Below are positions 7,343 to 15,549 of a stretch of 64,000 nucleotides of DNA, in pieces (within the stretch, counting starts at the first letter, position 1; every line of letters starts with the position of its first letter). The notes beneath the pieces were generated by a model that was not told where the DNA came from, did not search any database, and worked only from the letters and a program-made list of their open reading frames with translations. This DNA comes from Flavobacterium sp. HJ-32-4 (lineage in GTDB: Bacteria > Bacteroidota > Bacteroidia > Flavobacteriales > Flavobacteriaceae). Location: the NCBI RefSeq assembly GCF_022532105.1, contig NZ_CP092832.1, positions 3,377,001 through 3,441,000 on the forward strand, read 5' to 3'. Made by a program: the position numbers and the translations under genes.

Positions 7343-7352
7343 GTTTTCGCAA
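7323..7352 (-). promoter_or_regulatory. recQ promoter
   Basis: On the minus strand, TTG (7352-7350), a 19-nt spacer and TATCTTTA (7330-7323), 40 nt before the recQ ATG. It overlaps the kdsD promoter by 20 nt, so the two promoters cannot easily be occupied at once. Confidence 0.5.
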
Positions 7353-7373
7353 ACACAAGCTTTTTTCTTCGTT

Positions 7374-8339
7374 TTGAGCCAAAAAGATACTATACTGGCG
7401 TCGGCCAGGAAAACCATCCTCGCCGAAAGTGAGGCGATAAAAGGGCTTCACGACCGGCTGACCGACGACTTTGCCGAGGCCGTCACGCTCATCCTGAATG
7501 CGACCGGTCGCCTTGTGATTACCGGCATCGGGAAAAGCGCCATCATCGGGCAGAAAATCGTCGCTACCATGAATTCGACGGGTACGCCTTCGATGTTCCT
7601 GCATGCGTCCGAAGCCATACACGGCGATTTAGGGATGTTGCAACCCGGCGACGTGGTCATTTGCATCTCTAAAAGCGGCAACAGTCCGGAAATCAAAGTA
7701 CTCGCCCCCATCATCAACCGTTTTGGCAATACCCTTATCGGGATGACGGGGAATGTTGATTCCTTCCTGGCAAAATCGTCCGACCTGATACTTGACACGA
7801 CCGTGCCCTATGAGGCCGATCCGATCGACCTGGCACCCACGAACAGCACCACCGCACAATTGGTGATGGGCGATGCGTTGGCGATTGCCCTCATGGAACT
7901 GCGTGGTTTCAGCAGCGACAACTTTGCCAAATACCATCCGGGCGGTGCACTCGGTAAGAAACTCCTGCTGCGCGTAAGCGATATGCTGGAATCCAACCAT
8001 AAACCCATGGTGGCACCTGAGACGCCCATCCGGCAGGCCATCTTTGAAATTTCCGAAAAACGCCTTGGCGTGACGGCAGTCATTGAAAACGGCCGTATTG
8101 TGGGGATTATCACCGATGGGGATATCAGAAGGATGCTCAACGACCGCGACTCAATCGCCGGCGTGACGGCACGCGATATCATGACCCGCAATCCGAAGAC
8201 CATTCCGTCGTCGCACATGGTGACCGATGCCTTCCAGATGATGGAAAACTTCGCCATCACACAACTGGTGGTAGCCGACGAAGGTGAATACAAAGGCATC
8301 CTGCACCTGCATGACATCCTAAAAGAAGGCATCGTATAA
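7374..8339 (+). CDS. kdsD: KpsF/GutQ-family arabinose-5-phosphate isomerase
   Basis: A 321-residue enzyme that interconverts ribulose-5-phosphate and arabinose-5-phosphate, the first step to Kdo of lipopolysaccharide. The N-terminal SIS domain has GIGKSAIIGQK and CISKSGNSPEIK. The SIS helix NFAKYHPGGALGKKLL is typical, and two CBS domains follow (about 200-320; DGDIRRML, DIMTRNPKTI). The start is a TTG at 7374 in the sequence TTGAGCCAAAAA; there is no ATG nearby upstream in frame. The stop overlaps the tatC start by one base (TAATG), so the two are translationally coupled. Confidence 0.92.
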   Translation: MSQKDTILASARKTILAESEAIKGLHDRLTDDFAEAVTLILNATGRLVITGIGKSAIIGQKIVATMNSTGTPSMFLHASEAIHGDLGMLQPGDVVICISKSGNSPEIKVLAPIINRFGNTLIGMTGNVDSFLAKSSDLILDTTVPYEADPIDLAPTNSTTAQLVMGDALAIALMELRGFSSDNFAKYHPGGALGKKLLLRVSDMLESNHKPMVAPETPIRQAIFEISEKRLGVTAVIENGRIVGIITDGDIRRMLNDRDSIAGVTARDIMTRNPKTIPSSHMVTDAFQMMENFAITQLVVADEGEYKGILHLHDILKEGIV

Positions 8340-9163
8340 TGGCTAAGAAACAAAAAGGGGAAATGTCGTTTCTCGATCACCTCGAGGAACTGCGTTGGTT
8401 GTTGATACGCAGTACGGTTGCCATATTGATCCTGTCTTGCGTGGCCTGGTACTTCATCGACTTTATCTTCGATACGTTGTTGTTTGGCCCAGCCGATCCG
8501 AATTTCGTCACCTATCAGTTCTTCTGTAAAGTGGCCACTTTTTTTGGTGAAGGGGAAAATGCCTGTACGACCGAATTCCATTTTGCCATACAGAATACCG
8601 ACGTCGGCGGCCAGTTTTCGCTGTTTATGTGGACGTGCATCACGGCGGGTTTCATCATGGCGGTACCCTATATTCTTTGGGAAGTATGGAAATTCATCAG
8701 TCCGGCGCTATATGAAAAAGAACGGCGGATGGCGGCTTCCTTCGTGATCGTCTCCTCACTGTTGTTTTTCGTGGGGGTGTTGTTCGGTTATTTCATTGTC
8801 ATACCGCTCTCTGTCAACTTTTTCGGCACTTTCATTGCGAGCGATATGATCAAGAACGATTTCAATGTCGAATCGTATACGGCCATGATCAAGACCTCAG
8901 CCATCGGATCGGGTATTGTGTTTGAACTGCCGGTGATCATTTATTTCCTGACGCGGATCGGACTCGTGGGCCCGGCCTTCCTGCGCAAACACCGCCGGAT
9001 TGCCATCGTATTAATCCTGATTCTGGCCGCCATCGTGACCCCACCGGAGATTTCAAGCCAGATTATCGTGTCATTACCTATCCTGGCCCTGTATGAAGCC
9101 AGCATCCTTATATCGGCCATCGTAGAACGAAACAAACTGAAGAATGAGCAACTTAGTCGATGA
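8339..9163 (+). CDS. tatC: Sec-independent translocase subunit TatC
   Basis: A 274-residue inner-membrane protein with six predicted membrane segments. The TatC hallmark FLDHLEELRW is near the N-terminus, and the conserved FGYFIVIPLSVNFFG segment and VTPPEISSQ loop are present. TatC binds twin-arginine signal peptides of folded exported proteins. It is the middle gene of kdsD-tatC-AhpD-like, overlapping the next gene by 20 nt. No tatA/B gene is in the window. Confidence 0.95.
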   Translation: MAKKQKGEMSFLDHLEELRWLLIRSTVAILILSCVAWYFIDFIFDTLLFGPADPNFVTYQFFCKVATFFGEGENACTTEFHFAIQNTDVGGQFSLFMWTCITAGFIMAVPYILWEVWKFISPALYEKERRMAASFVIVSSLLFFVGVLFGYFIVIPLSVNFFGTFIASDMIKNDFNVESYTAMIKTSAIGSGIVFELPVIIYFLTRIGLVGPAFLRKHRRIAIVLILILAAIVTPPEISSQIIVSLPILALYEASILISAIVERNKLKNEQLSR

Positions 9164-9494
9164 TTTCAACGCCTATCGTTCCAAAATGAACGAGAAACTG
9201 CTTGCCGACAATAACAAAATCGTCAAGCGGATCTTTAACCTTGATACGAATGCGTATGCCGAGGGTGCGCTTGACGTAAAAACGAAAGAGCTTCTCGGGC
9301 TTGTCGCGTCGGCCGTGCTTCGCTGCGATGATTGCGTCAAGTACCACTTGGAAACCTCCTATAAAGAAGGTGTCACCCGCGAGGAAATGATGGAAGCCAT
9401 GGGCATCGCCACACTGGTCGGCGGTACGATCGTCATTCCACACCTTCGACGCGCCTACGAATTCTGGGAAGCGTTGGAAGAAACCCAGCGCTAA
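9144..9494 (+). CDS. Carboxymuconolactone decarboxylase / AhpD-like protein
   Basis: A 116-residue all-helical protein with the CMD/AhpD motif CDDCVKYHL, including the redox CxxC pair and the following His. It likely acts as a small disulfide oxidoreductase or peroxide-defence protein; the true substrate cannot be told from sequence. It overlaps the end of tatC by 20 nt, so it is probably co-expressed. Confidence 0.88.
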   Translation: MSNLVDDFNAYRSKMNEKLLADNNKIVKRIFNLDTNAYAEGALDVKTKELLGLVASAVLRCDDCVKYHLETSYKEGVTREEMMEAMGIATLVGGTIVIPHLRRAYEFWEALEETQR

Positions 9495-9574
9495 ACCGAA
9501 CCGCCGCTGCCTATAGAATTTTGTTAAAATCACTTGTCACAGCAGCCCGAAACGTTTTCTTTGTACCCTCTCTG

Positions 9575-9605
9575 ACCACTAACTACTGACTACCAACTAC
9601 TAATC
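9575..9605 (+). repeat. Short-word repeat, ACTAACTACTGACTACC type
   Basis: An imperfect tandem run of ctactaa/ctactga words in the 120-nt gap before lptB. It is similar in style to 3541-3567. The run ends just before the ribosome-entry region (TCCTCCTTTCC) and the lptB ATG. Confidence 0.65.
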
Positions 9606-9614
9606 CTCCTTTCC

Positions 9615-10358
9615 ATGATCCTAAGAGCCGAAAATCTCGTCAAGACCTACAAGAAACGAACGGTCGTAAAAGGCGTTTCCGTTGAAGTACGACAGGGCGA
9701 AATCGTGGGCCTTCTGGGACCGAATGGTGCGGGGAAGACGACCTCCTTTTACATGATCGTGGGATTGGTGAAACCGAATGCGGGACATATTTACCTTGAC
9801 CAGACCGAGATTACCCAGTATCCGATGTATAAGCGGGCGCAAAATGGCATCGGTTATCTGGCACAGGAAGCATCGGTATTCCGGAAGCTGAGCATCGAAG
9901 ATAACATCATGAGTGTGTTGCAATTGACGAAGCTCACAAAACAGCAACAGGAAGAAAAGATGGAGTCGTTGATCGACGAGTTTTCGCTGGGTCACATCCG
10001 CACTAACCGTGGCGACCTGTTGTCGGGCGGTGAACGGCGGCGGACGGAAATCGCGCGTGCGCTGGCAACCGACCCTAAATTCATCTTGCTGGATGAGCCG
10101 TTTGCAGGCGTTGACCCCGTGGCGGTGGAAGACATCCAACGGATTGTGGCGCAGTTGAAAAACAAGAATATCGGCATCCTTATCACTGACCATAATGTGC
10201 AGGAAACCCTTGCCATCACTGATAAAACCTATCTCATGTTCGAAGGCGGCATCTTAAAGGCCGGCATGCCGGAAGAATTGGTACAGGATGAGATGGTACG
10301 GAAAGTATACCTCGGACAGAATTTCGAGTTGCGGAAGAAAAAATTGAGTTTCGAGTAG
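9615..10358 (+). CDS. lptB: LPS export ABC transporter ATPase LptB
   Basis: A 247-residue cytoplasmic ATPase that powers lipopolysaccharide extraction with LptFG. Walker A is GPNGAGKTT, the signature is LSGGERRRTEIARALA, Walker B is FILLDEPFAGVDPVA, and the switch His is in ITDHNVQETL. The DPVAVEDIQ segment is typical of LptB. A Coq4-like gene follows after 24 nt on the same strand. Confidence 0.95.
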   Translation: MILRAENLVKTYKKRTVVKGVSVEVRQGEIVGLLGPNGAGKTTSFYMIVGLVKPNAGHIYLDQTEITQYPMYKRAQNGIGYLAQEASVFRKLSIEDNIMSVLQLTKLTKQQQEEKMESLIDEFSLGHIRTNRGDLLSGGERRRTEIARALATDPKFILLDEPFAGVDPVAVEDIQRIVAQLKNKNIGILITDHNVQETLAITDKTYLMFEGGILKAGMPEELVQDEMVRKVYLGQNFELRKKKLSFE

Positions 10359-10382
10359 GAACCCACGCATGCCCACGATGCC

Positions 10383-10829
10383 ATGGATGTTTTCGATAAC
10401 CAAACGAAAGTAACGGATGCCCTCGGGCAGCTTTTCCAACGATATGGCATCCCATCCGATGCCTATACCGCCTCTCATTTTACGATTCCCGTTGGGCGCA
10501 TCGAGTTTCGGTTTCCCAATATTGCCGCGAGGGTAAAAGTCGCCCAGTTCCATGATTTACACCATATTTTGACCGGATATCCCACCACCTGGCTGGGTGA
10601 AGCGGAAATTGGCGCATGGGAATTGGCTACCGGATGCCGCGGCTATGTCATCGCGTGGTTTTTGAACGGAGGTGCGGCCTTCGTCGGACTGTTCCTCAAT
10701 CCAAAAGCCGTCATCCGCGCGTTTCGGAGAGGATGGAAAACGCCCACGAACCTCTACCACGACTTCGTCTATGCCGACTTACTCGACCTTACCTTGGGTG
10801 AATTGCGTAAAAAAACAGGTATTTATTGA
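10383..10829 (+). CDS. Coq4-like protein
   Basis: A 148-residue protein with HDLHHILTGYPTTWLGEAE. It resembles the Coq4 pattern HDxxH-x-LTGY...GE, in which the His and Asp residues hold a metal. Coq4 is needed for ubiquinone biosynthesis in other organisms. Flavobacteria make menaquinone, so the role here is open. A hydrophobic segment (IAWFLNGGAAFVGLFLN) lies after the motif. It follows lptB closely on the same strand and overlaps the convergent gene by 7 nt. Confidence 0.6.
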   Translation: MDVFDNQTKVTDALGQLFQRYGIPSDAYTASHFTIPVGRIEFRFPNIAARVKVAQFHDLHHILTGYPTTWLGEAEIGAWELATGCRGYVIAWFLNGGAAFVGLFLNPKAVIRAFRRGWKTPTNLYHDFVYADLLDLTLGELRKKTGIY

Positions 10830-11515
10830 GCCAGGGAGGCGGCAACGAAAGCAATGAGAATCCGCACCACCGCGGCAAGACAAAAAGCCAGAATTCCCAA
10901 ACGGTAGATCCACACCCCATGACGGCGGTCGGCTTCCTGATACAACGCCACCTTGCGTCCGTCAGGCAGTTTTTTCGTCAACTTCGCGAGCGAGAGTCCA
11001 ATGAAAATGGCCGGAATGCCACCCAACAAAACGAAAAGATAGCCCAGCGCCACCAGAAGGTGTTGCCTTTTTGAGGGCTGTGCCAGTTCCGCCAGACGCT
11101 CCCGTTGTAGTTTTTCGATCACTGACGTGTCCATCAGATGCCCGCGTTCGGCGAGCAGTCGCTGTGCCAATGTGTAATCGATATCACTCCATTCGTCCTT
11201 TTTGCGCACAACGTCGAACAACTCGTCATCGGTGAAGTCGCGCAAATAATGATCCTCGGGAATCGCGCTGTCAGCGTTTGCTTGCTCCAGTAACTTTTGT
11301 GCGTGTTCGACTTCAGACGAAGGAACCCGCACTTGGTACTCATACACAGCCGTTTGATTGGCAAAGCTGGCATCAAACCGGGGTGTTGTATCGGTCAGGA
11401 TAGCGGAAATACCTTTACTTTCCAACCACTCGGCAAGTTCACGCGCGGGTACCGGATCGATAAAGGTCGTAATGACCATATACTCTTCAGGTACGTCGTT
11501 GTTATCATTATTCAT
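10823..11515 (-). CDS. DUF2007-like membrane protein
   Basis: A 230-residue protein. Residues 10-80 (VITTFIDPVPARELAEWLESKGI ... VRVPSSEVEHAQKLLEQ, split motif) look like the DUF2007 putative signal-transducing fold. A charged linker follows, then two hydrophobic segments (LLVALGYLFVLLGGIPAIF and IYRLGILAFCLAAVVRILI) separated by a basic loop. The function is unknown. It is convergent with and overlaps the Coq4-like gene. Confidence 0.65.
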   Translation of the reverse strand: MNNDNNDVPEEYMVITTFIDPVPARELAEWLESKGISAILTDTTPRFDASFANQTAVYEYQVRVPSSEVEHAQKLLEQANADSAIPEDHYLRDFTDDELFDVVRKKDEWSDIDYTLAQRLLAERGHLMDTSVIEKLQRERLAELAQPSKRQHLLVALGYLFVLLGGIPAIFIGLSLAKLTKKLPDGRKVALYQEADRRHGVWIYRLGILAFCLAAVVRILIAFVAASLAQ

Positions 11516-11531
11516 ATCCGTAAACTTTTAT

Positions 11532-11599
11532 CCATTCTCTCCTTTCGTGTCCTCTCTCCCCTCTCTTCTTTCCTCTTTCTTCCTGCTTCTTGCTCCTCA
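11532..11599 (+). repeat. Pyrimidine-rich low-complexity gap
   Basis: The gap between the DUF2007-like and GH25 genes is almost pure C/T, built of words such as tctcccctct and ttcttcctgc. It gives a strongly purine-rich stretch on the transcribed minus strand. No stem-loop or promoter was identified in it. Confidence 0.6.
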
Positions 11600-11604
11600 C
11601 CCGC

Positions 11605-12435
11605 TCACTTCCCCAACAACCGCAGCTCCTTTTTCGTTCCGTTAAAGATATTCAGGTCGACGGTGCCGTTGATGCCGCTCACGCGGGCGCTCTCTGAAAA
11701 CTGCCACATCAGCCAGTCGTCGTCAATCTCTTCCACAAAAAAGTTGTAGTTGGCGATCCAGAAGGGATAATCGGGAAAATCATCTGCCAGGAACGAATCA
11801 TAATATTTCTCGCCCGTGTAGATGATGGGCTTCATGTGGTAATGGGCCTCTACTTTATCCAGCCAGCGTTTCAGTCCTTTTTTTAGGCTGTCAACCGATT
11901 GGCTGGCGGGCACTTTCTCGATGTCGAGTACCGGAGGAAGGTCGCCTTTCCGCAAGGTTACGGTACGGATGAAAAGATCGGCCTGTTTGATGGAATTCTC
12001 GTCCGGGCGGTAGTAGTGATAGGCGCCTTTTAGGAGTCCGGCTTTGGCCGCCCCTTTCCAGTTCCGTTTGAACGCCGCATCCGGACGGTCGCTGCCTGCG
12101 GTTGCGCGAATGAATACATATTCTATCGGAAACTGTCCGGCCACGTTTCGAACGCTGTCCCATACAATCCTGCCCTGGTATTCCGACACATCGATACCCG
12201 CAGCGCGCGGCGCATGCCGTTCGAGTACCTGGAATTCCCGGATACGCTGCAAACGCTTCTGTTCGGGCGTCTTGGCCTGTTTGTCATTGCGAAAGCTGAA
12301 GTAGTAGGCGATGGCGTTTCGATAATGGAACACACCTATTCCGAGCAGCAGTAAGAGGATGAGTACAGGCAGAAAGCGCCACGACCGCCTTTTCGACGGG
12401 GCACGACGAGACCGCCTGACCGACCGCCGTTTCAT
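11605..12435 (-). CDS. Glycoside hydrolase family 25 lysozyme, membrane-anchored
   Basis: A 276-residue protein. A very basic N-terminus (RRSVRRSRRAPSKRRSW) and one membrane segment (FLPVLILLLLLGIGVF) suggest an N-in anchor with the catalytic domain in the periplasm. The GH25 fold begins at GIDVSEYQGRI (catalytic Asp) and continues with IEYVFIRATAG, KGAYHYYRP and PPVLDIEKV (the DxE pair), ending with LMWQFSESARVSGINGTVD. It should cleave peptidoglycan N-acetylmuramic bonds. It starts inside the pssA stop (ATGA overlap), so the two are coupled. Confidence 0.9.
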   Translation of the reverse strand: MKRRSVRRSRRAPSKRRSWRFLPVLILLLLLGIGVFHYRNAIAYYFSFRNDKQAKTPEQKRLQRIREFQVLERHAPRAAGIDVSEYQGRIVWDSVRNVAGQFPIEYVFIRATAGSDRPDAAFKRNWKGAAKAGLLKGAYHYYRPDENSIKQADLFIRTVTLRKGDLPPVLDIEKVPASQSVDSLKKGLKRWLDKVEAHYHMKPIIYTGEKYYDSFLADDFPDYPFWIANYNFFVEEIDDDWLMWQFSESARVSGINGTVDLNIFNGTKKELRLLGK

Positions 12436-13184
12436 GCACCGCTAGCCTTATGATCGGATGCCAGTTTGTTTCGGGCGACCGATAACAGGATGTAAAAAAG
12501 GATGATCAGCGGCAGTGCGGTTACCTGTAGCAGCCACAAAAGAAGTACGCATACCGCGAGAAAGAAAAATTGCAAGGCGTAGGCCTTAACATCAAACTTC
12601 TTGATTTTGAGCGAGAACAACGGCAATTCGGCATTCATGATCCAGGTGCTGAAGAGCGTGATAGCCAGCAGGACATAGGGATTAAGCAACGCTTCGGTGA
12701 CGACGATCGAGTCGGATGTATTGCGCACAATCGGCAGGCTCACGATGAAAAGGCAATTCGCAGGCGTCGGCAACCCGATGAAGGAGTCGGCCTGTCGCGT
12801 ATCGATGTTGAATTTGGCAAGGCGGTAACAGGCACCCAGGGTGATGAGGAAGGCCGAGAAACAAAACCACAAATAGGGATTTTCAAGTGACACCGCCCCT
12901 TCACAATGCGGGTGCAGCGCCGCCGTCATCATATAAAACATGGTGAGCCCGGGCACGACGCCGCTGGTTACCATATCCGCAAGGGAATCGAGTTGCACGC
13001 CGAGCGGTCCGGAGACGCGAAAAAGGCGGGCAAAGAAACCGTCAAAAAAGTCGAAAAAAATGCCAAGGCCGACAAAGAACAAGGCCCAACCAAACTGGCG
13101 ATCAAAGGCGAATACGAGTGCTATGCAGCCGCTTGCCAGGTTCAATAACGTCAGTAAATTGGGAATATAACGTCTGATATCCAT
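12432..13184 (-). CDS. pssA: CDP-diacylglycerol-serine O-phosphatidyltransferase
   Basis: A 250-residue integral membrane enzyme making phosphatidylserine, the precursor of phosphatidylethanolamine. The CDP-alcohol phosphotransferase motif is complete: DGFFARLFRVSGPLG followed by VQLDSLAD. About six to eight hydrophobic segments are visible. The N-terminal RRYIPNLLTLLNLASGC is typical. Its own -7 element lies 16 nt upstream, and the GH25 gene overlaps its 3' end. Confidence 0.92.
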   Translation of the reverse strand: MDIRRYIPNLLTLLNLASGCIALVFAFDRQFGWALFFVGLGIFFDFFDGFFARLFRVSGPLGVQLDSLADMVTSGVVPGLTMFYMMTAALHPHCEGAVSLENPYLWFCFSAFLITLGACYRLAKFNIDTRQADSFIGLPTPANCLFIVSLPIVRNTSDSIVVTEALLNPYVLLAITLFSTWIMNAELPLFSLKIKKFDVKAYALQFFFLAVCVLLLWLLQVTALPLIILFYILLSVARNKLASDHKASGA

Positions 13185-13200
13185 TTCGGAGGTTTACGGG

Positions 13201-13208
13201 CAAATGTA
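13201..13208 (-). promoter_or_regulatory. pssA -7 element
   Basis: The minus strand reads TACATTTG, a full TAnnTTTG match, 16 nt before the pssA ATG. No clear -33 TTG was found. Confidence 0.5.
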
Positions 13209-13294
13209 GCACAATAACGCTATCGTTCCACCGTTTTGTATGTGTGATTTCGCCCGATACGGTGCGTCTTCCCTTTCGGAACCGCAAAAAAATG

Positions 13295-13302
13295 TACTTT
13301 TG
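13295..13302 (+). promoter_or_regulatory. -7 element of the PorV-like gene
   Basis: TACTTTTG, a TAnnTTTG match, 29 nt before the TTG start at 13332. Confidence 0.45.
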
Positions 13303-13331
13303 TCGCGGCTCCGGGCCTTAAAAAAATTGCC

Positions 13332-14402
13332 TTGAAAAGAACCCTTATTGCGGCCTTCCTGACTGCCTCTGCGCTGGCGTCTGCCCAGACGGTGCGTAAG
13401 TATTCGAACGAGTTCATGAATATTGGAGTCGATGCCGCCGCATTGGGTATGTCGAACGCCGTTGTGGCAAGCACCTCCGATGTCAATGCAGGCTATTGGA
13501 ACCCGGCCGGACTCGTGCACCTCGAAGACCACCAGGCCACTTTCATGCATGCCAGTTACTTTGCCAACATCGCGCAATACGATTATGCCGCCTATGCCCG
13601 GCCGATCGACGACCGCAGTGCCTGGGGCATCTCGCTGATCCGTTTTGGGGTGGATGACATCCTCAACACGACGGAACTGATTGACAGCGAAGGCAATATC
13701 GACTACAACCGCATCAGCCTCTTCTCTACCGCCGATTATGGCGTGACGTTTTCGTATGCCCGGAAACTGAAAGTACCCGGATGGCAATACGGCGTCAACG
13801 CCAAAGTGATACGGCGTATCATCGGGAAATTCGCTACTTCATGGGGATTCGGAGTGGATGTGGGTATCCAGTTTGAGCGCAACGACTGGAAGTTTGGCCT
13901 GATGCTCCGCGACATCACGACCACGTATAACATCTGGGCGATCGACGAAGAGGAATTCGCGAAGATAGCGGCGGCCATTCCCGACCAGAACCAAGAGCTG
14001 CCGGAAAGCACTGAAATTACACTTCCGAAGGCGCAAGTCGGATTGTCGCGTAAGTTCGAATTCCATAATGACATGTCGCTGCAACCCGCACTGAACCTCA
14101 ACCTGCGGTTTGAGCAAACGAATGATATTTTCTCGACGTCCGCGGTCAGCATCGATCCGGCACTGGGCTTCGAGTTCGGGTATACCGATTTGGTGTTCGT
14201 ACGGGCCGGTGTTGGGAACTTCCAGAACATCCAACAGATCGACGGCACTGATCGGGTGGGCTTCCAACCCAATGTGGGTGTGGGTTTCCGGTATCGCGGC
14301 ATACAGGTGGATTATGCACTGACGGACCTTGGTGACCAGAGTGCGGCGCTTTATTCGAACATCTTCTCGGTTCGGGTGGATCTGGGCATATTCCGCCGAT
14401 AG
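13332..14402 (+). CDS. PorV/PorQ-family outer-membrane beta-barrel protein
   Basis: A 356-residue protein with a signal peptide (KRTLIAAFLTASALASAQ) and a FadL-like barrel. The family start SNEFMNIGVDAAALGMSNA and VNAGYWNPAGL are typical of the PorV/PorQ family of Bacteroidota. Canonical PorV shuttles T9SS cargo to the attachment complex; this one is nearer the generic family and need not be PorV itself. Three giant T9SS cargo genes lie 28 kb away. The start is TTG, directly before a lysine-rich signal peptide. No ATG in frame fits better. Confidence 0.8.
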   Translation: MKRTLIAAFLTASALASAQTVRKYSNEFMNIGVDAAALGMSNAVVASTSDVNAGYWNPAGLVHLEDHQATFMHASYFANIAQYDYAAYARPIDDRSAWGISLIRFGVDDILNTTELIDSEGNIDYNRISLFSTADYGVTFSYARKLKVPGWQYGVNAKVIRRIIGKFATSWGFGVDVGIQFERNDWKFGLMLRDITTTYNIWAIDEEEFAKIAAAIPDQNQELPESTEITLPKAQVGLSRKFEFHNDMSLQPALNLNLRFEQTNDIFSTSAVSIDPALGFEFGYTDLVFVRAGVGNFQNIQQIDGTDRVGFQPNVGVGFRYRGIQVDYALTDLGDQSAALYSNIFSVRVDLGIFRR

Positions 14403-14405
14403 TCG

Positions 14406-14413
14406 TATCTTCG
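14406..14413 (+). promoter_or_regulatory. -7-like element at the Lnb-like gene
   Basis: TATCTTCG, a TAnnTTYG variant, ending 5 nt before the ATG at 14419, directly after the PorV-like stop. If used, the mRNA would be essentially leaderless. Confidence 0.35.
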
Positions 14414-14418
14414 CATTG

Positions 14419-15549
14419 ATGTCGCACCTTCGTTTCTTTTTACTCGTTTTCTTCGCGATGCTGTTGCCACTGGGCGCGGCACGGGCCGAAGCACTGTCAT
14501 CTGACGCGCGCGTTTCCGTACTTACCTGTGACACCGGTGACCAGTTGTATTCGCTTTTTGGCCACACGGCCATTCGCGTGTTTGATCCCCGTTTGGGTAT
14601 TGATACGGTGTATAATTTCGGGGCTTTCGATTTCAACACACCAAACTTCTATCTGAAATTCGTAAAAGGCGACCTGCAGTATTTCGTTACGACCGCCTCG
14701 TATGGAGAATTTCTCTATGAATATCAATACTTAGGACGTTCGGTCTACGAGCAGTTGCTGAACCTTACGCCCGCTCAAAAACAACAAATTTTCGACCGGC
14801 TTGAATCTATTTTAGGATCGAACGAACGCTATTATACCTACAAATTCATCGACCGGAACTGCACGACGATGGTGGCCGACATCGTCACCGACGCGTTGGG
14901 AAAGCCCTTGTCGCTTGATGTTGCGGGAAAAGGGGAAACCAATCGCCAGATACTATACGGCTACCTGCAACGACAGTTCTATGCGAATCTCGGCATCAGC
15001 ATCATGTTTGGTGCCAAGACCGACCGCGAGATGTATAAAGTCTACCTTCCGTTGCAGTTTATGGAGAGTATATCCAAAACACAAAACGGAAAGCTACCGC
15101 TTACCAACGGCACGGCAAAGGTGTACGAAGCCCCAAAAACCGAAAGCGAACGCTCGTGGTGGGACAATGCCTACACCTATGCAGCGGTAATGTTGGTATT
15201 GGCGCTGGTGCGAAACCGCACGGTCATGTTGACCTGGTGGGCGGTGAGTGCCCTTTTGGGAACCTTCCTGGCCGTGGTAGGATTGTATTCTTTCCATGAG
15301 GAAGTCGCCTGGAACTACAACGCCTTCCTTTTTTCTCCCTTGTTTGGTGGTTTGGTCGTGTCGTTACTTTCCGCTGGAAAGAAGAACGTGCGGTTGTGGT
15401 GGTTTGCGGCGGCGGGATGCCAAGTCCTTTATCTGCTATACATGCTAAATAAGCCGCACCTGTTGCTTTTGATGCCGATTTTAGCCGTAAACGGGCTCTA
15501 TCTTTTCAGGATTTACAAAAGCAATCTTCTACTGTCCCCTGTAAAATAA
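14419..15549 (+). CDS. DUF4105 / Lnb-type lipoprotein N-acyltransferase-like membrane protein
   Basis: A 376-residue protein with a signal peptide (FFLLVFFAMLLPLGAARA). The periplasmic domain has GHTAIR (H49) and DRNCTT (C148), a His and Cys placed as in the DUF4105 domain. Four or five membrane segments follow the linker at about 250. Proteins of this family in Bacteroidota have been named Lnb, for lipoprotein N-acylation in bacteria lacking Lnt; that role is taken from the family. The start is at the ATG before the signal peptide, not the longer frame inside the preceding gene. It overlaps the convergent sugar transferase gene by 21 nt. Confidence 0.75.
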   Translation: MSHLRFFLLVFFAMLLPLGAARAEALSSDARVSVLTCDTGDQLYSLFGHTAIRVFDPRLGIDTVYNFGAFDFNTPNFYLKFVKGDLQYFVTTASYGEFLYEYQYLGRSVYEQLLNLTPAQKQQIFDRLESILGSNERYYTYKFIDRNCTTMVADIVTDALGKPLSLDVAGKGETNRQILYGYLQRQFYANLGISIMFGAKTDREMYKVYLPLQFMESISKTQNGKLPLTNGTAKVYEAPKTESERSWWDNAYTYAAVMLVLALVRNRTVMLTWWAVSALLGTFLAVVGLYSFHEEVAWNYNAFLFSPLFGGLVVSLLSAGKKNVRLWWFAAAGCQVLYLLYMLNKPHLLLLMPILAVNGLYLFRIYKSNLLLSPVK

